NCBI GenBank assembly: GCA_030248215.1
Contig: JASANG010001497.1
Span: forward strand, 1-64,000
From: Enoplolaimus lenunculus
Taxonomy: Eukaryota > Nematoda > Enoplea > Enoplida > Thoracostomopsidae
Direction of reading: 5' to 3'
Length of the DNA: 64,000 nucleotides
Shown: in pieces, positions 10,671 to 22,642 of the stretch
Layout of the letters: each line of letters begins with the position of its first letter
Numbering within the stretch: the first letter of the stretch is position 1
The notes under the pieces: generated by a model
Databases searched by the model: none
The model's input: the letters and a program-made list of their open reading frames with translations, nothing else
What the model was told of the DNA's origin: nothing
Made by a program: the position numbers and the translations under genes

Positions 10671-13600
10671 AACGTTTGGAAGGCAAAAAATTATAGAGTA
10701 GTTCATGCCTTTAGCCTATGAAGAAAATTCGTTGTTTTAAATATACCCATATCTAAAAACTGTCGAATGTATTGCTGAATTCATGGTATACTGTATCTAC
10801 CTAAAATTCCTACGTTAGATAAAACGGACTCATCGGTGTATTGTTAATGAACCGAGCTTGTATGGCAAACCTAAGCCTTTAAAAACACCGATATTCTTGT
10901 TTCGGATGCCTTGAATCATGATTATTTCATAATGGATTTCTGCTCAACTCAATTAGTGATATTCAATCTTTGCATTTGATACCAAATATAACAGTAACCG
11001 AAAAGTTGTGTACGCTGCAATGTTGTGGATGGCGTCGGAAGCAAATTTATATTGGGTGGTGGGCGCAGTGGTAACTAAAATGATCGAATGCTAAAAAGTT
11101 ATATTTTGCCAAAATCATTGTCTTGCGAAAACAATGTGGCAGACACGAGATTCCAGTAAAATGATGTATTCATTTTAACTCTACAGTATCAGGAAAGTTT
11201 TTTTCGCTTTTCGTCGGCACACAAAATGAAATCGTTTGTGTCATTCACATGGTAAATTATCAACGATACCAGGAAAAATGCTCATCAGAATGCGGTTTCA
11301 TCGCTTCTATGTCTATGTCACCTCAATATTCCGAAGCAGGGGCGGGGGTTAGGGCTCTCCACTAACTCCATGCTAGAGGCTCCTGACGTAGAGGTAGATA
11401 CAGAATTTCTTGGTGTTCAATCTGAGTTTCTTCGACCGAGCTCACGCTCGTGTTTGTGTGCGGACACCCTTCCAAAAAAGTTTCACACAAAAGTTGCAAA
11501 ATGGTAAATCTAGAAAGTGAAACCATCTTTAAAATGAAACACACATCGCACACGACGAGAAATTTTTTTAACATTTTCTGCGAAAGTAGCTGAACCGCTC
11601 ATGTTTTAGGTAAAAGCTTATACAATTTTCATGCGCTCCAACAAGGGTAGACAGCACACGAAACACCTATTACCTCCTTTATTATTTGGTTTCACGAGAG
11701 TAATCGTTTCTTAAGTAAAGTTGTAAGCTGGCGAGTTGAGCAAGCGAAAAAATTTGTTGGCATTTAGTAGCCTGGGGTTTATTGTAAAGCCTGTGTAGTG
11801 TCTAAAGCCATTGAAAAAAATCGTGAACGATAGGATAGTGACAAACTCGCGAGCGAATCGAGCGAAAGCCAGACGTATTTCAAAACTTCGGCGGCTTTTG
11901 TTTCATCCGGTTTGTATGGGGCCCTCAAATGTCGGAGGGTGGTATGGGGGTGGCTACACCGGCCCTGCATTCGAAGCGTTGAAAAAGTTCATTCTGCAGA
12001 TGCAGAGATGCTGAAGTTGCTGGATTTGCCAAATAATGTTTAATCAGCCTGTAACTTCAATCTTTCTGCGTCAATATATCTGCTATATTGTTTTTCAATA
12101 ATCTGAAGCTCAGATTGACTAATTTCCTTGCTAAGTCCGGTATTTCTTTTGCGGTAATACGTTTTAAAATTTAACATCCGATTTCCGTTTCCGCTATTTT
12201 GATCACGTTTCTGACTGAGTTATTTTTGCTATCCGTTTGCACCCAGGTTTCGATATTGGAGAGGCAAGTTCCCCTCTGCTTCCCCACTTCCGGCGCCTAT
12301 GATACAAAGCGACACATTGTTTGAAATCACAATTCGAATACTCAATTTTTCATTTCCGACACTTTAATCATTTTGTATTCGGTTCGGGTATTTTTGCTAT
12401 CCGTTTTCACACCATTCTACAGAGTATTTCAAAACAAACCAAAAATGCTACGGAAATACACCATATTTTAGCATTAATATTTACAAGCATTTAAAAAACC
12501 ATATATAATAAAATCTGATGCTACTATTTCATACTGGATCGGGTGATGTAAACTTTAGGTTGTGTTGAACTGTTGATTCCACTATCCTATGGCTAAAATA
12601 TATATATTTTTTGCTTTATCAAATGTTGAAAAATGGTGCAGAAAAAATTGGCGAATTGGATTCAAACGTGTATAATAATGGTAGTTATAGCGTCGATATT
12701 TGGTTGGAAACCAGTATATACAGACAGGAACATTGGAATTCGAGCCCAATATTAAAACTTTTTACTGCCATTTGTTTTCCATCAAATTTATATTTATAAT
12801 GAATTTTAAAGACAGAGAGACTAGACAAGTCTTTAAATACAAGTATGCTAATAAATATATTATATTCTGTGCGCAATAGCGAAGAAAACATGAAAATTTC
12901 CAATGGAGAAAGAATATTTGCTACAAAGGATGGATCCAGGGATCCAGGGGGGTCTAGTTATCGAATTCTTTTTTCACGGAGGTGTAAGCTTAGTTGAAAT
13001 TTTACACCGGGATTTGATGCTTAAGTGTCGTCTGGCTTCTCCTGTTGGACTCTTTCCTATTCCCCCGATGAACCTCGGTACTCCAAACTAATTTTTTACA
13101 GGAATTAAAAATGCAAATGACATTTGAGAGAACAAAGTTTCAACCTTATAGCTTTTATGCGTTTTATACAGTCACTTCTCGAAGACCGCATGTCAACAAA
13201 CAGCGTCAGATAAAATTTGAAAAGATGAGCTCAGTGCATAGTTGCGCACTGGAAAAAACAACGGAAAAACGTTTGACCAATTTTTTCCTTTTTCAGAAGG
13301 AGTTGGAAAAATAAAAATATCTTTTTTTAAAAATATATTAATTTTAGCATGAAAAACGAATAAACTTTAAAAAATATTATACCTTAATTTTTGCAAATAA
13401 AGTTGCGTAAAACAGCACCAAAACTTCGAAGATAACATTAAGAAACTGTTTTTATCACACCTCCAATAAGGAGCGCGATATGCTCAAGTTTTAGGTGCAT
13501 TGATTTGCTAGATTTTGGTTTCCGCTCCTTGTAGCCGTGATGCTACTGAGCCAGAAGCAGGCGTAATTTCAGTTGCCGCAACTGAGGTCTAACTTTGTTC

Positions 13601-13989
13601 AAGATGTTTTTACTGTGATTCTAATATCTGATCGATTCAATTTTTTTTGAAAAACCGAACATTGCTCAAGGAAGGTTTGTTATTATCAGGTAAAAATCGG
13701 CGCAGGTGCCTGGTGACAAAGTTTGAATGCTACACGACATTAAGCTTACAATTTACTAATCTCAAGCAATCATCGTAAACAATCAGCCACATGTCGTATG
13801 ATACCACGGGACATAGAAAATTTTCTGAATATGTACCGGTCACCAGAGTATAAATGATTCAAATTTCATATTTTGTTTTCATGTAACATTCTACAGTGTA
13901 TTTAGGTTTAGCGAACCACAGCTTTGCAGAGATTTTTAAATATGTCCTATATATTGACATTTTACGATATTGCACCTGTAGATAATTCA

Positions 13990-14830
13990 AATTTTTTGAA
14001 TTTGATAGCGGATGTACGTGCAGACATAATGTAATTCAATACGCTAATAGGTACAAAACATGTTCCAGGTTGTTCCAGCTATATGAACTCGTATTAACAA
14101 GGTGAACATTTGCATAAATCAATTTTTTTGACAGAAAATTTTGAAGATGTCAAACAAATTTTATACTTAAATATTGGTTTCCGGTTTCTTTTGATTTTGA
14201 CCACTATTTGTTTCCGTTATTTTTACTATGCGTGTTCGCTATATGGTCTTTATCGTCTCTAATACAAACCACCGCTCGCAAATTTATAATATGTACAAAA
14301 GTCAGTATACCACGTGTTGTACTGTGAGATATTTATGCAAATATCATATGATATTTTCGAATTTCTACGAATATCATGATATTCAGCGGGACAGCGTAAT
14401 CTTCGAGTGTTAATAAATAAAACGGAAATAAGATGGCAGCGGCACAGATACCGAATACCTGCCTACAAATTCGTTTCCGAAACAAAATCGCTTAGAACCA
14501 CAGCTTCATAAAATTAAAAATTCAAATGTCAAATTCTAGTATCATGTAAAATTCCACAAGGCAATTTTTGAAAATATATGATAATGTCATATTCGTAGAC
14601 TCTACTTAAAATATATGATATTGAAGAACAAAATGTGACCTACACAGTAGCAGATAAATACGAATTTTCGAATATATGATGATGTCTATAAGCAGACAAA
14701 AGTTTAATGCGGGGTCCGCGTTATAAATGATGCAGCTCGGGATACGTTTTGTCACATTCTATAAAAATATTGGGTAACATTCCTTCTGCAATGTAAATAC
14801 CCCAAGGTTAACGCAGGGTTTACGTTACAA
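13990..14830. repeat. ATCATATGATAT-rich dispersed repeat, copy A
   Basis: Multiple AATATCATATGATATT palindromes plus words such as ACAAACCACCGCTCGCAAAT and TGCGGGGTCCGCGTTATAA. The same words recur at 29300-31080 and partly at 41828-41950, marking one dispersed family of unknown type. Confidence 0.6.
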
Positions 14831-15904
14831 CATGGCCATCCTAGATTTCCGGAACATGTTTTGCTCCTATTGGGAATCTATTGTATTCCTGCATTTCAGC
14901 TCATCATTCAGCAAAAAAATCCGAACTTTAATAGATACTTTCAGTAACCCACAACAACTATACACATAAACGAGCGATTAAGCATATATCAAGGTCAAAT
15001 TTAAACATACAGGAACACTTAATGCATCAAACAGGGTCCAAACAAAATCTAAAAGCTTATTTAATCTAAACGAACGTATTATGTCAAACCAGGATGAACA
15101 GTCAATAACCGTATAACAGGGGGTACCCTCTACAGAGGCCAAATAAATATGTTGCTCCTATCCGGGTCACAACACTATCTCACAATTTTTCATTGCATAT
15201 ATGTTGCAATTCTTTGGTATGATAAAAAATTACGAAATTCATCCAAAACCTTTAAAATTTTGTTGCATCTGTTGTCAAACTCAATAACCGGTTTCCGTTT
15301 ACGTTATATTAATCACTATCTGTTTCCTTAGCTATTATTTTTACTATCCGTTTACACCCATGTCTATACCTTGTTTGGGTCCTGTCCTACACACGATCGT
15401 AGGAATGTATATTATCATTTCGCTTTCACTATAAAAAGCGATTTAAAACGAATAACTTAGATAAATGATCCCCAATAAACTTCCAACGGAAACAGAATAA
15501 AGTCTACGTCACGACTACAATTCAATATTTTACCTACTTTAATGAACCAAAAAGAATTTCCTTGCTACCAACAGACCAAGTCGAAAGTGAAGCTATATCT
15601 GTCTATGGGAAAAATTAAACTATAACACTGATATTCGAAGTCGCAACTCATCTTAGACCAATCGTAAATCAACCTGAGACTTCACAAGTCAGTTTTTTCT
15701 ATCTTATTAAGCACATTTTATCACAAATTAAAGAGTGTAAAAAACATTAATTTATAACAATACATTTCGCCGAATACTATTTGTTGAACAGTTTCAGCTG
15801 TTGCTTCGCAGTATCGAAAATCTGTAACAACAACAAATAACACAATTATTATGTAAATATTTAGGTAATGTGGATCCTGCCCAGACTGTTGCTTCGGGGT
15901 TTCG

Positions 15905-18900
15905 CTACCAATTTTTTGCACTATTCAACTTATAAAGAGATTCAGCTCTGGTAATCTTTCTTTCAAAACGGTACGTACTTATAACTAGAATAAATGATGA
16001 CTGGTGTAATTTTCGAACGCAATATGCAATAACACAGTCTTTAATGGATATTCTAGCATTTTTATATGGCTGCACATTAACAAATGCTCAACTTAACTTA
16101 AACAAAACCTAAATCAAACAGCTCTAAAAATACAGAACTAATAATTCTCAACACAACAAAGCAAAAGTGTTATTTTTTGAAACAATGGTTAATTTTCCAG
16201 TCAGGTATGGCACGTACATAGTTTAAATCTGCTCAAAATGTGAAGCAGACCAAAAATTTAAAGCCATTCAAGAGCGAGCTTAGATGTAAAATTTAAAAAC
16301 AAGATATATGGATATAAACATGCAAACTATATGCTATTCGTATGTGGCATTGATTTGAGTCATAAAGTATGTTTTGAAAGAACATTCAAAGAAAGACTAC
16401 TGGTCATATGATCAATTGTGCGCAACAAATATTGTCATTTGGTGGTTAGTTACGCATATTCTACGAAAAAGTAGATGAGATGGTTAATCTATAATGCATC
16501 AGCGTTTTCGTATTTGAACGCACATACTACTTTAGTGAACATTTTCTGACCATGAATCGCTTTTGTTCGTTTATTTTGGAAACCAATCACTAACTGGCGA
16601 TGGGTAGGGATTCAACAACACAAATCAGAATACGTTCCAAAATATTACAGATAATTCTGGAATAACCTGTCAACGGCACACTATTTTGAAAAATCATACT
16701 GAAAACAAGGTTAAAGAAGGTGAATTGTTACAATTATCATTCTTTTGAATGGTCCACAATTGAAAGCGTGACGGTACAACAACCGTGAAATATGATTTAT
16801 TCTAATTAAACAAGGTTTAAAAACTTTAAGAAAGGCCAAGCACGGTGCGCTTGCTTACAGTTCACAGTTTATGGCGAAGAAACATCTTTGAGTATTTTCA
16901 TTAACTGAAACGATATATGATAGCAGCAGCAACTAATAAACTGCATGCATGCCTCAATATTATAATATTGTGTTAATATTGACTGATAGGTTACGCTATA
17001 CTGTACTGTGCCGGACGTTTTCAATAAACAAACTTTATCGTACAGCGCCGTCTGGCGGCGTGTGCTGGCGCGCGCGGCGGCGTCCGTCAAGTATAGCGCA
17101 ACACATATTAGGAAACAAATGGTGGTAACTGACCAAAATTTTGATGCACTGTCCGGGTGACACATACTTTTGGAATAGGTGCAAAATTTACTATTCGACT
17201 ATAGTTCCAGTTCGAAGCTTTTCGTAACTGAGCAGAATACTTAACCGTAGCAAAACTGCAGGAAAATTATTTCAAAACTAACTACAGTAAAAACCGCTAT
17301 TTGGAGGCATAAAAACAGTTGCTCTGACCTTGAAAATGACGTTTTCAAATCACCGCAATCAGATTAGTACGTAAATATGATAATCAACTAAACAGCAACT
17401 AAAACAAATGCAACCAAACCACTAATCCCATAAAAAGCAAAAACACAAAAAACAATGCATAACATAACAAAACAATACCAATTAGATAACTAACCTGCAT
17501 GCCAACAGATCCTATACTTGGTTCAGCAAATGAAATAGCATCTTCTGCGCGCAATGCAACTCTCTGAACTACATTGCTTGGTTCACATTCCAAAATAACC
17601 CTGAAACACAATATCAAGCTACACCACAGTCATTCGTCATACAAGGCGATATTCGCCCGTGGAAAATTTATTATTTCCACTACAAAAGTCAATTATGTAT
17701 ATAATTTACATAAGATTAGAAAAGCTTCTTATCACTTTGCTGAACATATATACCTGATAACAAAAACAGTAAATAGCGTGAGTAAAATATAAATTAAAAT
17801 CTCTTGTCGTGATAGACGCTGTAATGGTCTAGAATATAACAGGCAGAATATTAAATATAGCCAAAAACATTCAAAACATTTGAATAAAACTTTTACCCAT
17901 TATCACATATTTCGTCTACTGCCAAAAATGCTATGTCCAAATTATCAATCAATGCTCGTTTTTCGACATTTTTACGTAAAATTTGGCTGATAGAGTCGTA
18001 CAGGCAGTTGAGAACACTCATTAATATGAGCTGCAATAGTAACTAAACACAGAATGCAACGAAACAAAAATTTAACTACCAAACCACTATCTAGTCAATG
18101 ACTAAATCAAACCAAAACGTGTAGACCAGTGGCGCAGCCAGGGAGGGGACGAACATACAAAATCGTAATCCGAAATATTAGAAGCGGTAAAATGTCACAA
18201 AATGAAACAAAAAATGCATACAAATGCCAAAATCGTCTCACTCGTTTCAGTTGCGAAAATTCCGCTCATCCATAGCAACGGCTTGGCCCCTCACTCTACA
18301 GAAAAATTACTGGTTACTACGCAGCACCTAGCTCAAGCACCCACAATTACGGTTTAGGACTGAACAAAATGAAAAAAGCGTTGAGAGTGTGGTCTAAAAT
18401 TTAAAGTTCCAATTCAGAAATGTTAAACAGGACTACGCAAGTACGTACTACGCATATAAGTACCTCGTTTTGCGAAGCGCCTCCAATAACAAAAAAATAA
18501 AGATCGACATTGACGCGATAAGTGCAGATTAAACCATCGAGTAGTATTATTTCAGCTAAAATCATGCAGACAACGCGACTTTATGCTGACAGTATTGAGA
18601 AGTGATTATGGATATAGCACTTTGCTCAAGAATATTTAGGTCTAAAGTGTAAACCAAAGCAGATCTATACAATATCACTCCGATATGCAATACATACATT
18701 CATTTTATCTTTAATATCGAATATAAATAAACATATATGCTTACTATGTAATATGTGACAGCAAAACTTATATATGTAAAATAAAACTACTACTTTGCCA
18801 CCAAAACCGATTTCATTTTAATAAACCATAAAACATATAAGCCTCTATGTATACAGCAGGTGGTATCAGAAGTTCGGATTCGATTTCAGATTCGGATAAA

Positions 18901-20169
18901 TGAAAGTTCAGAACCAGATTCAGTTTTGAAAAAGCCGTACAGTGCAAGGTTATTAAACTCTGCACGTATTGTTGAAGTTGAGTTGGAATATACTGAATCA
19001 TTTTTCAAAAAATTTAAGTACTTGTTGCTCGAAGCTCAATCTTATCATAAAATTCACATATTTCTACTGTTGTCTGAACAAGATCAGGTCTGCTATGCCG
19101 ACATGTAAAACGGATATATACAGTTTTAATTTTAAATAACTCATTTATCTAAAGGAAAGAGCTTCTCAAAATCAAGGTTCGGATACGGAATCGACAAAAT
19201 CGCAACGGGTTCCGAATCAGTCACATCGTAGCTTCGGTGCAACACCGGTATATAGGTGTCTGAAGCACTGAATTGCAACAACAAAAATGAGTTACCATTG
19301 GCTTTTTGTGTCTTATTAAACAATGTCTTTTCAAACGCCATTTGCTCCTTCGCTGTTGGGAACGTGTCATCGTAGAACTAAAATAAATCTAGTATACAGA
19401 CAAGATTATTGCAGCTAGTTTAAGACGTGTTAGATTATATGCGTCTAACATAACAGGCATTACGTAGAATCGGTGTTTGTGTAACATAAGAACGATAATC
19501 CAAAATTTTAATTTTTGACAGCAAACGCAAAAGTAAGGAAATGATGGCAACCGACTTTTGATATCAGTCGTTTTCCATCGTTATCCAATATACCAATGGC
19601 TTTTATGCTGTACAATGAAGGATCCTAAAAACAACAATAATAATATTAAAATAAAGTTGTGAAAATTACCAGAAACGAAACCGCAAAATGAAAAATACAA
19701 GCCACGGGAAATTTTTTAAATTTCCTTTTTGCAATATTTGCAAAAACCGGAATTCCGGTTGTACCCTGCGCGGCAGGTTACCCTTGCGTCCTCAAAGTAA
19801 CCCCCGTTTGAATCTAGATACAAACCGAGACTTAAGCCTTTTTAACAAACCAGTTGGAAACACAGGCCTTGCAGGGCAGGAATCGAATTCTGAAGCCTAC
19901 GCACCCTTAAGCGAACGCTCTATCATTGCGCTACGCAGTCCACCTCTCCAACTGAATTTCTCGACGACTATATGCCGACTCGTATGCTGCCGGTAAACAT
20001 GCTATATAGGACATAACGGATAAGCATGCACGTATCACATGCTTACTATATACATACGTATATTCCATGACCTAAAAAATGTAACAAAATCAACCAGCCC
20101 AATTACAATAAAACGTGTTTGCTGAAAAATCATAAACAAGTTTATAATGGCTGAACTTACTATAGCCAT
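15905..20169 (-). CDS. COPZ: Coatomer subunit zeta
   Basis: Exons: 20169-20161 (Met-Ala-Ile only), 19624-19556, 19377-19296, 18555-18464, 18030-17897, 17600-17495, and a weak last exon 15928-15905. Diagnostic peptides in order: [104 protein letters not shown]. Phases are consistent throughout, giving about 171 residues against about 177 in human COPZ1, with introns where I recall them in animal COPZ genes. The protein is the small longin-fold subunit of the COPI coat, paired with gamma-COP in Golgi-to-ER retrograde transport. The donor after exon 2 (GTCGGT) is atypical. The last exon reads LNSAKNW then stop, matching only the SAK of the usual SAKEQIKWSLL end, so the true C-terminus may differ. 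It is divergent from PARP16, about 2.5 kb away. Confidence 0.9.
16984..17101. mobile_element. Inverted-repeat element related to the 126-bp array
   Basis: Ends TTACGCTATACTG and AGTATAGCGCAAC are inverted and match the ends of the 2529-3192 element. The interior is GC-rich (GGCGGCGTGTGCTGGCGCGC), unlike its surroundings. It lies in the last COPZ intron. Confidence 0.6.
19872..19946 (-). other. tRNA-like sequence (SINE head or pseudo-tRNA)
   Basis: On the minus strand, TAGCGCAATGATAGAGC resembles an A box and GAATTCGATTCCTG a B box. The stems are imperfect, so a working tRNA is unlikely. It lies in COPZ intron 1. Confidence 0.35.
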
Positions 20170-22642
20170 CCTGGAAATTTGGAATAACTTTAATATAGGC
20201 AATTACTGTACGTAACTTCTTTATATTAACAAAACTTGAAAATTCACTGAATTTTAACAACTGGTTGCAGCATATTAAAACCCTTAACCACATAAATACA
20301 CAGCAACAATATAAAACCTAACTATTTTCAGCCATCTTCCGAGGAATTAGGTATTTGATTTACTGGGTCGTTTCAGAATAGGAACGCAGAAATATCGAGA
20401 ATCTTTCCTTAATACTCCACGTTACCACTAAATACATTACTAGCTACGTATATACCACTCGAGGGGTGTATCACCTGGTGCCGGAACTGGGGAGCACAAC
20501 ATTCTTCATATTTGGTGACCACATCCCTGGACGGGCCCACCCTAATCGGTTAAAACAAAACTGTCGAAGTTTTAAATGCATTTGGCTTCTCGCTCGCTTG
20601 ATTCGCTATTTTTTGACATTTTTCTATTTTGCCGTGATTCTTTTAATGAATTCACCACTTAGCAGACCTATTAAAAAACAATAACCATAAAAATTGTTTC
20701 TCGCTCGCTATACCCACTGGCCTACAATTTTACTTATGATAGTATAACTCATCCCAAATGAAATATTTAACAACGGTATTTAAACAACAAAAGTTTTGGA
20801 GTGAGGTATGCCGTGTGCTCTCTCTCCCCCGTGTTTCAGCATATGAGGATTGTATAGCTTTTCTTTTACCTAAAATATGAGTTGTTCAGCTACTAGTAGA
20901 AAATGTTAAAAAATATCCCGCTGTGCGTGAACAGTGATTCATTTTAAACATGGGTTCACTTTCTAGGTTCACCGTTTTGCAACTTTTGTTTGAAACCATT
21001 TTGGGAGCGTGTCGTATTGCTATAAAAACGAGCGTGAGCTCGAACGGAGAGCCGCGGTCCAGTGTTTTTCTTGAAACTTTAATTGCAATTAAAATCTAAT
21101 TTTCCACCGCGTACTTTTGTAAGTCTACTTTACGTCGATATTTTACTAATACAAGATTGCACCGCTTTCGCTTTCAGGTCTGTACATTCTGTTAGTCATT
21201 TAGGGTATTTAACATTGCGAAAAACCAAACATTTAAATGTCACTAAAAGACATTTTAGTAGTTTGCACATATTCTTTATTGATTGTAAAGTACAATTATT
21301 ATTATTATATTCGTTTTCTTGTTAGGTGATTAATATATTATTACTTTGCTAGTAAGTAAACGCAAAACTTACAATATGTAATTTCTTGCAAAGGAAAATG
21401 GTACTCTGCGTCCTGGAGTAGTTATCGGCTAATTTACTTATGAAATTTGGCGTACTGTCGGGTGTTGCACAGTGGAGTAGCTTCGTAGTAGGCATCGTAC
21501 TGCACTAGTAAACAACGCATTTATATAACAGCTAGCACAAGCAGTTGAAGCAGTGCCGCGATAGTTCAGTTGGATAGAGCGTTGGCCCAATTAGCCAAAG
21601 GTTGCTAGTTTGAATCCAGCTGTGATAAATTTTTAAACTACTTCGCACTAACATAACACTGACATACATTACCCATTATACCGACCGCGCAACCTCACAT
21701 GGACAAGAAGTACCTAATATTAAGTCATTTACACTCTATTGGTCCGCATTTGTTCTAAATCTGTATAAATGATGTGCCTAATTTGATGAGCCAAGAAATT
21801 TGCCTAACCGGTAGAGATACAAAGTATTTAAGCATAATTTTGACGAATAGTGCCCGTTATGGCAGCCTTCTGTTAATATTAACAAATGTGGCATAATGTA
21901 GGTACCAATTGTTGCTTTTATCTTATGGACTACGTCATCAATATCAATAATACTTCAATTCCTTTTATTTCTTGCATGAATGATTTTGTGTATATATTTT
22001 TAAATACAAAACTCGTTTTCGGACGATTGTAACAACATTTGTAGCAAATCCGTATGAAAGGTTTGCTTAATTTGTAGAACTTTCAATTGTCGTAAAACAA
22101 ATTTATGCGCAAAATCTATATTCGCCATAGTAGTCGTATTTTGGTTTTGGAATATTCATCTGTTATTTGATCACCTGCATGTTTTGAAGATCTTGATAAT
22201 TAAAATTTATTCAACGTCGGTTTTATAAAAATATGCGGGATGCATATTCTTTGGAATATATAGTCAAATCTTTTGTATATTATACCAGTTTTCGTAAAGT
22301 AAAGTCCTCCGATTGTATCCACTCATCCCAAAGTGGCCAAATATCGACAATGCAGGGTTCTCTTACATAAGTGACTTCTAAACGAAAGAATTGTGAAACA
22401 AAAGGTTCTACGTATGTTGTAACATTCGAAGTAAATAGCTTTTTAGGTACTTACGTAGTGAAAAAATGTGAATAGATTTTTAAGGTACTTACGTAGTGAA
22501 AAGATGTGAATAGATTTTTATAGCTGTATCTGTACAATACCAGAAAATCTTTTACTTTGTTATGTATCATTTATGATTTGTTGTTTTCTCGCCAATGTTA
22601 AATTAAGGAACACTTTTCAAATAATATTTATTACGCGAACTT
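20170..22642. promoter_or_regulatory. Divergent intergenic region between COPZ and PARP16
   Basis: The two genes point away from each other, so both promoters should lie here. I can point to no specific element. A tRNA-like sequence is at 21555-21627. Twin copies of AGGTACTTACGTAGTGAAAA occur at 22446 and 22485, a short direct repeat 39 bp apart. Confidence 0.45.
21555..21627 (+). other. tRNA-Ile(AAT)-like pseudogene or SINE head
   Basis: 73 nt. D arm GTTC/GAGC pairs; the anticodon stem TTGGC/GCCAA is perfect around loop CCAATTA, giving anticodon AAT; T loop is TTTGAAT. The acceptor stem (GCCGCGA with TGTGATA) hardly pairs, so it is probably tRNA-derived rather than a working gene. Confidence 0.5.

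Larger units (their letters stand above)
10211..15904. other. Intergenic stretch between the Slp and COPZ genes
   Basis: No convincing exon. It holds the miniature transposons listed separately, the 95-bp duplication's neighbours to the left, CGAGCGAATCGAGCGAAAGC-type words at 11848-11870, and several remnants of the CCGTTTCCGTTATTTTTACT family (12172-12246, 12345-12412, 14172-14232, 15290-15362). An ATCATATGATAT-rich repeat fills about 13990-14830. Confidence 0.6.

Noticed and set aside
18813-19001. Minus-strand frame [20 protein letters not shown] as a COPZ exon
   Set aside because: Only loosely similar and without a suitable acceptor; the true exon is 18555-18464 with [12 protein letters not shown].
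19141-19295. Continuation of the COPZ exon frame as [17 protein letters not shown]
   Set aside because: It is intron read-through past the GTAACT donor at 19295; phase and family similarity continue at 18555.
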